Source: Stichopus chloronotus
Lineage: Eukaryota; Echinodermata; Holothuroidea; Aspidochirotida; Stichopodidae
Assembly: GCA_021234535.1 (NCBI GenBank)
Contig: CM037846.1
Coordinates: 13,952,559 to 14,016,558 of the forward strand
Direction of reading: 5' to 3'
DNA: 64,000 nucleotides
This document shows positions 13,011 through 25,500 of the stretch, piece after piece (the first letter of the stretch is position 1; every line of letters begins with the position of its first letter). The position numbers were made by a program, and so were the translations under genes. The notes beneath the pieces are model-generated. The model searched no databases, was not told the DNA's origin, and saw only the letters and a program-made list of their open reading frames with translations.

Positions 13011-13939
13011 TCGTCTACTCCAACTACTAGGTGACCAACTGTAGGCAATTTCTAGTAACAGGAGGTACTAAGGAGGGAAATGGTTGGGGCACGTGGGGAA
13101 ATCGCTGGTTGTGATTGGTCGGAAGTGTGAGCATTGTGTAAAGAGTCACCCCGTGGAAGTCACCGAAGCACGTCCGATGAAACTTATGATCCAGAGATAT
13201 AATCCTCTAGATGTACCATAATCTGTATTACATCAAGATCATTCACATTGATGTAGCTAACTTTCCCATTTTTATTCACTGCACATCAATTTTAATTACC
13301 TTTCAAGGTCAGAGCCAAAGGTAATTTGTCAGTCAACAGCCACAAATTCGTAAACGACCTGGATTCAGGAATGACTATACTGACTAAAACAAGTAGGCAA
13401 TCCACGGAGTTGCAAATCTCATCCCTATCGTTTTCCATACCCATTCTCCCCAAGTACGGCGCTGAGCAGTATATTTCATCAGTGATTCAGATTGCTCGTT
13501 AAGGATAGAAGTGCTGAATATTCAAATTAATTAATGATATAGTACTACAATACACCACGAAATCGTCGAAGGGCACACATACCTGCATGCGCGTACACTT
13601 GTGGCTAGATATCGAGCGCGCGTCAAAAGTATTCCCAGAAAACGCGAGAGTGTCAGAATATTCCTCGTTTCCGCACTGTAGATCCTTTGAGTGCCGTGAA
13701 AAGCGTAAACAATTGTGCAGTAGATCTACATATGTATACGTTGTAAACATGTACTGAGTGAAGGTATTATCAACGTACGGGAAATGACATTGCTACCAGG
13801 CGTAAACAGTCAGCCCAGAACTGGTTGTATAGGTTGAAATACCGTGTCACATGCATAGAGCGGCAAATGTGCAAAAGTTATGTTGACACCGTGGACTACC
13901 ACCACCTAACACTGTAGTATGCGTTACAGTAATCATGAT

Positions 13940-14420
13940 CTTTGCCTTTGGCATGTGACGTCATCAGTCGGGCATCAGTCGTCCAGGCACCCATCCACCA
14001 AGTTTGAAATTCATCTAACTTATAATATAGGAGGAAATCGTGACACACCTTTTCAGAGCATTTTTGCCATTTTGACCTTTAACCACGAGACATTTGACCT
14101 CGTGACGTCATCAATATTTTCAAAATCAATCCTGTATCCTCTACTGTCTATACACGGTAGTTTTTACAACTCTAAGGATATTCACACATAGAGAAAATGC
14201 TAAAATGCTTTTGTGGTTTTCATGACCTGTGAACCTTGACGTCATATCAGTCTGGCGGACACTATACAACATACCTGGGCACCTACCAATTCAGTTTATA
14301 AAGTTTATCAGACTACCGCCTAGGAGGAGATCGTAACACAGTTTTAGAGCATATTCTGTCCATGTCATCTTTAATCACGTGACGTTTGACCTGTTGATCA
14401 ATCCTGGTGAATATCAATCA
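13940..14420. repeat. two diverged tandem copies of a ~290 bp unit
   Basis: 'tgacgtcat' plus 'aggaggaaatcgtgacac' at about 13956 and 14030 recur as 'tgacgtcatatcag' and 'aggaggagatcgtaacac' at about 14238 and 14322. Several perfect TGACGTCA octamers are included. Confidence 0.6.
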
Positions 14421-14804
14421 AGATTTGATTAATCACTTTATTCACAGTATTGATCAAGTGGCATGAATTTAGTCCCTGTCCATGAATCACCTATGCTTCC
14501 TTTTTTCTTCCCCTTGGTGACATATACCTATTGCATAATACCAAGGATCAAAAGTCCAGACAGATAACCTTGAATGATGACTTAACAGGTAGTGGAAAAT
14601 CTGCAACAACATTCTTAAAGTGTTAATTTTCAAATGTCTTATCTTTCATAACTATTGTCACCAAACAGTTGGATACAACAAATTAGTGCCACCCCAAACT
14701 TTTTTCGTCAGTGTGCTCTATCTATGGGACAAATACGACAGATATATGTGAATGTCAGGAAGATGATATCACACTCTGACATACCACATGCAAAACAAAT
14801 GTAC

Positions 14805-14895
14805 CACACACATACATCCCATGCACACATACATTCACAGTGCACGCACAAACACACACAAACCACAAGCCCCCGTATGCACACACACACACAAA
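14805..14895. repeat. CA-rich low-complexity tract
   Basis: An imperfect (CA)n run with 'cacacataca' and 'cacgcacaaacacac' variants. Confidence 0.8.
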
Positions 14896-15380
14896 ATTAC
14901 AAGTGGCAACATTTCTTTTCACTGAACTTATTGCAAAAAAGCTGATGATTAATGAATGGTATTGATCTTCAAAGTTTAATTTCCGAATAGTTCATTTTTG
15001 TTATATTTCCAGTTATTATCCATTGCTCTGTTCTCCTCATGTAACAACGTTTAAACATATGGATACAAGCTTATGTAATACTGCAATTTCCATCTCCCAA
15101 ATCATTCTTCAAAATATCTTTGAGATTTTCTATGGCAATGTTATCTCTCTCTCTCTCTTGTAAAAAGTCTTCTGATAAATCAGTCCATCTCCTTATTTGA
15201 TTACGTGCCTCAGAATGCTGAAGTCTGATCTCGAGTTATTGTTGGTGCCATTTGTAAACTTCGAAAAATTTAAATATTTATCGCACAATCATATCTGTCG
15301 AGAAAGAGGCAACGGGAAAGGGAACAAGATATCCTGCAAGCATTCCTCTTGAACTCCAGCAATTCATGTAGTCTTCAATA

Positions 15381-15386
15381 TTTATT
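15381..15386 (-). terminator. AATAAA hexamer overlapping the PMS1 stop codon
   Basis: On the minus strand the end of the gene reads TCTTAATAAATATT, so a canonical polyadenylation hexamer starts inside the stop codon. If used, the 3' UTR would be only about 20 nt; a more distal site is equally possible. Confidence 0.35.
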
Positions 15387-15558
15387 AAGAGACTGCTGTC
15401 CTTCGTTTTCCCAAAGATCCAAGTTCATGAAACACTGGTTGATCATGGAGGCACATCACAGATTCATCTGCGACTTCCTTCAAGGATTTTATCAGGTCCA
15501 TGGCATCGCCCCGAGATAAGATCTCGGGTTTGTTTCTGGCAATCCGCACAGCTTCACT
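15385..15558 (-). CDS. PMS1: PMS1 coding exon 14 (residues 1005-1061, stop)
   Basis: Acceptor TTTCTGACCAG. Encodes [10 protein letters not shown] and [14 protein letters not shown], aligned with the human EGEAVRLSRQ and CVHGRPFFHHLTYL ends. The TAA stop overlaps an AATAAA hexamer. Confidence 0.94.
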   Translation of the reverse strand, partial: SEAVRIARNKPEILSRGDAMDLIKSLKEVADESVMCLHDQPVFHELGSLGKRRTAVS

Positions 15559-16535
15559 CTGGTCAGAAATTACACCAAAAAGAAAAGAAAACAAAAGCAT
15601 GAAACAAAAATAAGAGTACTTACAAACTAAGAAAGATTTTCGTTTACACACTTTGGAAGAGGGATAGATTTGTGTACAGAATAACATGCAAAATTGTGCC
15701 ATTTTAATTTTTTGGGGGGGACCCAAAATTGTCACCAATTGTTTCTCCTCTTTACTGCTCTTGAAATTCCTTCAACTTTTGTTGCAGAGGCTAAGACTAT
15801 AAACAATGGCAGGTGGGCTTACCTGGTCATAGATGTTTCAGCCACAGAATTTTGTCAACGTAAAAAGTGAGCTAAACAGGGCCACCCCTCAAGCTTTACA
15901 AAGTGAGATGTGTCAATGTCTTTGTTAATACAATTGAGATCTAAAACAATGGCCATGATTATCAGATTCTCTTAGGATTATAGTACTCAAAGCATTTTGA
16001 GAGCCATTTTACATTTCATTTACAAACTGAGATTAGGTCAAACAGGCTTATGATATAATCATGACAATTATGATGATAATAACTCACAATTTGTAAGTTT
16101 TCATAGAAGCATTTTAAACCTCTTGGCTTCGCCCTTAAAAGTTTAGTGCCTGATTAAGCAGGAAGACCTATAACGCAAACAGTATTGCTATGTGATAAAT
16201 TTGCTAGTTTTAGCCAACACTTCGAAGTGACCATTGGTCAGAGTAATACTACTCCACATGTCACGAGCTCCTGTTTGAACTAACATAGTAACTGGCATCA
16301 CTTGAGGGCACACCTCCCATGTAAGTGAGACTCACACAAATGATGAGCACACAACTGATAGAGCTTTATATAGGTTTTACACTTTTGAACCATGTTTCTC
16401 ACAGGAAGGTTCCGCCTCATCCTAATGTTGCAAAAAGAATAACTGGGGTGCTAATTTTAGGACTCCTTTTCAAAGAATACAGCATTTGATTTAAGATTTC
16501 CTTTTCTGAACATGATGATGATGATGATAATGGTA

Positions 16536-16567
<32 letters not shown>

Positions 16568-19500
16568 GATGCTGGTGATGATGATACTATTGCTCCTCTG
16601 CATACCTTACATAAGATTGATCATGGAAAATTTGCAAACATTTTGCAAAAACTGATGATGAACCAATTTATCATTTTTTCTGGTCTTGCCTATCTTACAT
16701 CTAGTTCCCTGCTAGGTCTAGACTGTTTACTGTACCTTCCCTCAAATGTGCACATTTGCAGCAATATTTTGCACCTGATGGCACTTGTAGTGGTTTATGA
16801 ACTAAATTTTGGGAGATTATTTGATTAAAAACCCTTTCAATGATGGATTTAGAGTACAGATATGTTGTCTCAATTAGTGTGTCTTAGTAAATAATTCTTT
16901 ACAAGAGAACACAGCCGATTGCAAACATCTTATCCACATAGACACCTGTGAGTGTATAAAAGGAGTATGTCAGTTAAATTGAACTGATGCTTCAATCCTA
17001 GGTGGGTCTCTTTTTTTTTTTAGTTTAAAGGACAGAAATACAGATAAACATGTACATAGGAAAGGAAGGCTCATTGGAAAGAGGTAACAGGAAAAGTGTG
17101 GGAATAATTGGAATTAACCAACAGTGTCAGGAAAGTTACACAAACACAAGGAAAGTTGATGAGAAGAGCGGTGAAAGGGAAAAAAAGTCACATGAGATAA
17201 TATACAAAGGAAGATTCAAACAGGGGGCCAACTTAATTCTTTACATAATCCCCTGCTTCCTTTGTTTGACTTTGTTTTCCTCCAGTCCCACAAGCTCTTC
17301 CCAGGTAACCTCTTAGATGGTATTGATGGACACCTGCAGGCAATATGGAAGGCAGTTCACTGCTGCCCAAATTAAAGGGAAACCATTTGAAGCATTTCTT
17401 ACCTTCAGATAATTCTCCACTTTCAATGGTCTACAGTTGCTCAGAGTGACCCCCGGCGACTCGGATATTTTCTCAAGAATTTCGTTAAGGTCAGCCAAAC
17501 TGTAACACGGAATTGAATTTGACATCCCAACGATCTGAAGTTGTATGCTCTTTCTCTCCTGATCTAATTATTTGAGGAAAAATCATAAGGAAAACAGAGA
17601 GCTAACAATTATCTCTTCACAAGGCAGTGAACGTAAGTGAGATGTAATTTTGTCAAACTCTTCACAGTGAAATCACCAGAAAGAGCATAAACTGCTATCG
17701 TAGCATAACGCTGTGGTATATCATCTTGATCCACAAACTACTCCCCAAGCACTGTCCACATTGTGGAAGTCCACTGAAGACAGAAGTTTGAAAAGAATAA
17801 ATCTTGCAAATGTTATGTGAAAATGTTGAACTTGCTTTTTCATACACCTAACATTTACCACTTTGACAAAATGTTAAATTAGAGCTTACAATGGGAAGTC
17901 ACTCCTGACAAAACTTTAAATCACATTTTGTGACTGCACATTGCCCATATTTTTTTCTAGGGGGGGGGGGGGGAATCAATGGTGCATGAGTAACCTATCA
18001 ACATGCATGGCATGGTGAAATTTACCTTTCTGCTGAAGATGCTGAGAAGATTTTACTTAATGGCAATGTTGACAAAATGAGGGCTTTGCAAGTCCATGTG
18101 AGTATCCAAACATTTATGCGTCAATACTATGAAATACATTTCAGTATTTCGAAGATGGTGACACAACTACCATTGGCATTCAAAGCAATTGGCTGCTGAC
18201 TAAAACTGAAAAATGAAACACCATGACAGATTTAGAGCAGTGAACTCCGTTCCCACAATATTTCAAGGTAAATCTGCAACATACCCAAGCAAAATTTTCA
18301 CTGCTATTGCATTTCAAGTTTACTGTACAATAAGCGCTTTGATTTCACAGAAGAACAAAGACTTTTTGCAATAGTTTGCCCTGTTACATGGCAGTTCTGC
18401 AACCCTGAGATGATTGGATATCTTTCTTGATAAGGGCAGCCTTTCTTCAAACAACAATACCTTGAGTTAGAAACATTAAGTTGGCATGGGATTTCAAATG
18501 CCCGCAGAGAAAAATTATTTTCTTACACAGAAGAACCTCTTCTTTTGTGAGTGGAATGTTCCTTTCAGGTCATTTACATATGCTAATTCTAACCACTGCG
18601 AGAGAGGAAAACAGTAATGACAGTCTATTTGATAGAAAATCAGTACATAAAGATTAAAGTTAGCACTCCACTTTTTGGAACGCCAAAACGGACATTAATT
18701 TAACTAAAAGTAATGAGGCAATAATTTGAGATAAGTCCTTATTTGACAACTTCTTTAGTGCCACATAAGCCACATATGCTACAGTATCTCAAAAACTCAG
18801 TTTGTGCCGCATGACAACAAACAGCACTTAACTCATTATGTGGCAACTTTAACATAGCCATACAATGACCTTCACTCCAAGCCATTATTCGTTGAATTCA
18901 ATTAGCCATATAGCAACCTATATTTGACCACACCACCTATGTAAGTCATTTTCCTTCAAATAAAATTAGCCACATAACAACTTAAAATAAAATAATTCAA
19001 TCTGTGGCACAGTGATGAAGCTCATCTCCCTATGTGGCTATTTTTATTTGCGAATAATGACTTGAAATAAGTCTTTATGTGACTAACTGAATTCAGTGAA
19101 TAATTACTTTGAGTAAAGGTTGTTACGTGGCTATGTCAAAGTTGCCACATCTTTATTGCATAATAAAAAAGGATACGTTGTTCCTTATGTGGCACTGAAA
19201 AAGTTGACAAATAATGACCTACATCATGCCATTATGAGGCAATCATTTTTGTGCCACATTGAGTTATTGCCACATTAATTTCATCAAATTAATGGCCATT
19301 TTGGCATTTCATACAGTTTTGCACATTCTCTTTGACTCATATTAACAATGGCTGTTTCGCTCACCGATGATCCGATGCAACTTGAATCCATTGGATGTGA
19401 TCCTTTCGTCAGCATAGCTGCTGATGTTAGTTCCATTTGACGGATTACATTTTAAACCAAGTAAGCTCAGCCAGTTCATCTGTGATCCTACCATGCTATC

Positions 19501-22500
19501 AAGAAGGAGAAAGGGAAAAGTTACGCTATTTAAAAATCTTTCCGAGTTTCACAGATCTTTAGCTCTGATAAGAACGTACAGCATTTTGAAAATTCAGTCA
19601 CTGGAGGGGGGTTATTTGATGATCCTGAGCAACCACACAAGTGTAGATGAAGCCTTTCGCTTAAATTGCTTTTTATATTACAAGTCCATGTCAGGTAACT
19701 GCAAACTTAACAATTCTGAGTCAAATTTGCTATATTTCTCATAAGGTCCATTTGGATGAGAAAACCTTGGAGCACGCTCTGAAGAAAAACCCATCTCACA
19801 GTTACCCAGCTGGGGAAGAAAATCCTGAAAGCCATTGTTGCCACATGCTTCACTGCTTCCAAAGTCACAACCTTCATCCACTCGGCAGCAGCACAGGTTT
19901 GCTTACCTTTCACTCAAGACAATAGGCACCTCTAAATCCGTGGCGGGTAAAGAATGAGAGCTCATCAGTTTTTTGAAGAGCAAAACCTCCTCTGCCCTGT
20001 AAATTTTAAGAAGACATGCACAAACTGACTGATGAATGACAGACTGTGGTATATCATTACAAAGCCCAAATCCTTTCCACCCTCAAAGAGAAGCTATTCA
20101 CAAGTCTCATTGCAAAAATACCAGATACCAACAAGTTGGAGAGTAAGGTTGGTATTTACAAGGGTTTTAATTTCATGCATGAAGCAAAGGAGAGAAGAGA
20201 TGATCTCAAACTATGTTAAATAATCTTCATGCTGTGAAAATTGCAATGCTCCTACAGCAATGTGCCGTCCCTATGTGGTATGTAAGAAGATTGGGACTTG
20301 GCTGCTACTGTCTATAAAGAAGTAATTTCCTTTGTAGACAATCAGACTTTATCAAGGTGTGAACAAGAGCAGATTTAACTAATAAGCTCTTGTAGAAATA
20401 GTTACAACCCTTTGTATACATACATGTTAATCTTGATTAGGCTAAAGAGGAAGCCAGTTAATTAAGTTAATGAGTAGAGGAAAATGCATGTAAAGTGCAG
20501 CAATTATCAGTTTAGGAATCACAAATTTCAAATAATCCAAATATTATAAAAGTCACAATTTGCTCGATGAAATCAATTCCGTTTAATGTAACAATCATAA
20601 TGCAAATCTCTCATGTAATATCCCCAGCCGTGATGGTAGTAGTTTCACATTCACCCTACTACAATCGCCGATGAGCAGTCACACTGTGTTTGCTAGACCC
20701 AGAACAGGTTCTCAGTCTATGGCAACAGTGCAAACTTAATTGGTTAAACACTACACCAGCAAAAAAGATCCCTAATGTAAAGGAACCTAGTCCCACACCT
20801 TTAATAAAACAAGGAACTTGGTCACAAGTTCTCACCTGAAGTGGTTAAACAGTAACAGCCTGGATTCTTGTAAAATAATCCAGTAACGTTGAGGTAATAG
20901 CTCACAGATCAGCCTCACATCATCTTCCTCATTCCTGACAGAGGCAAAGAAAAAGCCTAAGTCATAATGAATACTTTCTCTACCGTGTTCAAACCTCATA
21001 CAACCTCCCTGATGCTGCTAGCCTTGTATTCTCTCATGCCCACCACAACTGGCTCAGGTCAAGCGAACCCCAATTGTTCCGAAAAAAAAAAAAATGCACT
21101 TCGGTTTTGATGACACACTGTAAAAAAATACTTTTTTTTTTCAGACATACAGAGCAGTGAGTGTACATTTGCCCTTATGAAAATGCATTTTATGTTGAAA
21201 ACACTGACATGCTAAATGGCACATTCACAATAACAGCCTTCGATTAAATGAACATCTGAAATTAACTGAAAGGCTTCTGATGCTTAATATAAGTCAGTGT
21301 ACATCGTAATTTAACTCCAGTTGATCACAAATAACCTATCAATAACACCACAAACATCGATAAGGTATGCCAAAATATTTAAATTTTAAGCATCCAAGAT
21401 ATTGTTTTTACAATGGTTTTCACAATTTGACCTTTAACAAAAGGGTATCCTGTCAAGGTGTCAATAGGACAAGTGAGCTGTCTGTCCCTGTCTATGGCGA
21501 TTAGATTGTCAGGTTTTACACACCAGGGACTAAATTCCAATGCTGGTAAATTCAAAAGCCACTGTTTGATGTTTTTCCAATTTAGTTTACGTTTTTACAC
21601 TTACCATTTACTTACAGGTAAATCAATGGTGTTTTGTTACAGAATGACAAATTGCTCTAAAAAATCATAAAACTCTGGTTTCTTCTTTTCTGATAACCCA
21701 CTTTGCTTCAACACAGCAGCAAATGACACTTTTCTTTTCCTGTAAAAACTAAACTTGTCCTCTTTCACTGGTTACTTTACTCGTTTCTTCCTTCATTACC
21801 TCATAATATTCTTTCTCTTTCATCATATTTTGGACTTTTTTTCTGAGGGGTTCTCCTCCATTAAGAATTAAGTTTTCGGGGATAATTGCTGTAAGCATCC
21901 CTCGTAAAAATAAAGGTTATGATCAACAACTTTTAGTTTAACCGCTATTTTGAGTCAACCAAATGATTTGAGTCATTTAATTATCTGAGCGTTAATCACT
22001 TCCACAAAGAAGTCTCTTTTGTTGCTATCATTTGTTGTTTTCTTTTCTTGGAAAGCATTTGTCAGATGACTTTAATCTGCTGCATCCAAATGCTTTGTCT
22101 ATTCATTTTTTGTTTTTTTTTCAATTCACTTTCCTGCTTGTTTTTTTTTTCTTTTCTTCTTTTATGGAGGGCTGCTAATCACATAAGGGAGAGGTAATAC
22201 TTTAGGCTCATTCAGCATGGGCTGATGTACGGTACAGTAAGTTAGTTTCAGTAAGTAAGTTTTGCATCTGAAACTTGCCTTATGGTAAGAGCAATTATGT
22301 ACACTGGAATACCAGGCAATATGCAAATACACAATGCAAAATTTTTGAGAGTTTACTACTTAGCCTATGTTGACCTGAAGCTGGAATATGAACTGAAAAT
22401 TTGTCAAATTCCATGGAATACTGTATGTCATAGCCACTACAATAAAATTAAAATTATCAAGCCTCCATTTTTGCATACATGAATATTTTATCTATCCATT

Positions 22501-25500
22501 CCAATTGACCTATTTGCTTTCACGTAACAGTGACTGACAGCTATGCTTTCCTGGCGAGTCTATTTTTGTAGGTCCAAAACAAAGATCAGACAATTTTCAT
22601 AGTCAAGTATTTAGAAGACAGTTCTCTCTGACATTCTGTCGCATGTGATCTTTTCCCCTAATATGTTCTCTTCTGTGAAACACTATGAGCGTAACTCATT
22701 TCCAGCTTTAACTTTCTCAGTTGGATCAGCAATGCTGAAGCAGTATTGACACATTGCACCCAGCAACCATGATGAACACTTACACATGCCGTAAATTTGA
22801 AGGGCGCCTTCGGCACACCTTCGTTTCATTAAGTGGGAGAATGGGGGGGGGGCTACACAGCATGTGTAACAGAATATTTGTGAACATTTGAGCAAAGGTA
22901 GATTTACTAAATTATTTCACATAGATTGTAATATTGGTGGAACTATGATGTCACTGAAAACCCATGGCAAGGGTTTGTGTCTCCTTTCGTGTAGTAACAA
23001 GATGTGAAAGAAGTATTAAGTACACTGATGGAAATGTGGGTGTGGGTGAGCTTTCCCAATGTGTCAACATCAATGTGAGGAGCAGCTTCAATACAAACAC
23101 ATATAGATATTATGGGAACTTGAGAAGTCCAAAATATACAGTAGTACAAAACTTTTAAGCTTGTGGAATGTGAAATGCTTTTGTAGCTGTATGCACGTGC
23201 AAATTGATGTTCGTGTTTAAGTAAAGAGAGGGCCACTTGTACGTTCACTAAAACATATCATGCTATAGCTAGCAAATTTAAACGATAATAATTTTCAAAT
23301 GATACAATGATGAAGAGAGGCTTGACATTTGACCACTCGCTGACACCAATGTAGATGATTTATAGTCCTGCTCATCAGTTACCATAATACAAGTGCGTTA
23401 GATCCTAGGATTGTCATAAATTTTTTGGAAACATTTTGAGAGAGAATTTTTGTATTTTGACAGATTGGCACAATAGTGGATATTTCAAACATCTGTGTTA
23501 GTACACTGGCAAAATGTTTAGGCAATAACTTACATTCGTTTACTGTAAAACTTAGTACAGTCTGGAAATGTTTAAATGATTTCTACCAGACCATTATGAC
23601 ATTTGTTTTTTTTTTGACAATTCTTTTTGCAGGTTGACCTATTCAAAGATTAACTGCTAAATTTTCTTTTTCCTTATGAGATCAACATCTCTCTTCTGTC
23701 AATGTTTACTATCTTTGGTTGGTTTGATTTGAAAATATACTGGCATTTCTCTTATTCAAGCTTATCAAGTTGCTGAAACAGGAAAGGACACACTGCTTAT
23801 CAAACAATCACCTTTACTTCTCTTTGTATACAAATTTGTACTCACTTTCTGTTTACTTGTCTCTCGTTGAATTTCCTGAGACAGGAAACCGAGAATGATA
23901 CTTCTTTGGTTGCAAGAGGCAATTTTTCTTGTTTGGCTATGGCCGCTTGTTTTTGTTCGTGCATTGCCAACATTTGGTCAATGAGAGCCTGATTGGCGCT
24001 CTGGGGATGAGAAAAAAGAAACGCTTATCAGTTTGAACAAAAACAAATATAGGAATGTGGAAAATGCATCACACAAAAGGTCATAGCATTCACTCATGGA
24101 TGCTATTGATATGAAGTGCAATCAAGCAATCCGACGTGTCATTCTTTCTGTTTGCATGGACCTGTAATGTTTCAAATGCCAAGGAGAAATATATTCACAG
24201 TCTATGTTTCACAGCAGAGAGGTACTGTACCAATAATGTACTGTATGTCAATGAATTCATAAGACAAGTCTCTTCTTTTTTCTTTTAGATCACACAGTGT
24301 TCTGTATGTTTCGTGACAGTGCTCATCCTTCTGGGTTGAGCAAGTGCAGTAACTCCCACGAATAATAAATGCCAGTTGCTAATAGCGCAATATGCCAAAG
24401 CCAGGTCCAAGTTGCCAGACACGTGTACACTATCAAGCTCCTCTATCCACTTTACAAAGAAGTGTACTGGGATGAATGAGTACAAATGGACCCTCCCTTT
24501 CAATTGTGACCTTCCCGTACTGTAGGCGGCGCAGAACCACCATCTGGACGACACTACGAACTCAAGCGACCTTGCAATAAACACATACATTCATACACGA
24601 TGGTATGAACAATAGACGAATAGGGAGAAATCGACATCACAAATCTCTTTCGGGGACAGGAATTATACCGGTGATGATCTGCATTTAATACGTTATCCTC
24701 AGGTCGAAAACCCAACGTTTTGACTGTTTGACCATCGCACTTCTGTGTGGTGGACTTTAAATATCACACACTTTGATATGACTCAATCCAGCAGGAAATG
24801 AATCACATTCTTCACATCTTCTAGTATTAAAGTGAAGAAGTGACACTTTTAAAAGTGGCTAATTACGACAGAAAATCAACATGGACTGAACCTGGTGATG
24901 GAAGTGTGTGCCTTCAACTGTAACATAATGGCATATCCCAAGAAGCTTGTTTTAACATTTCTGCCACACTAATACACTGTAAATCTGGCCGATCCCTGCA
25001 TGTCACCAATAAAACCATTGGAATCACAGTAATTAGCAAAATCAAAATGCTTTTCTCAATTGTTCTGTATTTCTGGATGAATCTGGAATAGCAGAGGCCA
25101 CGAAGACCAAGGCTTTCTTTAGCTTCCAAACAAACCATTTTTTGAAACCGATTTAAGTCTAATTGAAAACAGAAGACAAAGCCCACACTAAAGCAAAGTG
25201 GGTTTGCTGAATTACAGGTTTGTTTTAGCCCTGTTGAGGTATTTCACAACTCACTGATTGAATACTTGCAGGAAAGTCATTAGTGATTTAATCAGACATG
25301 CAAGTTTATCTATTTAAAAGTGGTACTGCAAGGGCCACATACACTAACACTTTTTGTTCAAATTAATGAAAATGACCTGCTTGTACAGGGGATAACAAAC
25401 ATTCAGGAAAAATATTGGCAGGTGAAAAATGGCAGGAGAATATTGGCAAGTTCTCACCAGAGGTGGTCTTTTTTCTATTTTTTTCCTTTTGGTAGGGTTT

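Noticed and set aside
19678..19913. Minus-strand frames overlapping the end of PMS1 exon 11
   Set aside because: They read across the exon 11 donor into the intron and do not match PMS1; exon 12 at 19495-19365 does.
23856..23857. GT after CAA as donor of PMS1 exon 9
   Set aside because: It leaves phase 0, which meets a stop in exon 10; the GTGAGT at 23845 gives the right phase and a better consensus.
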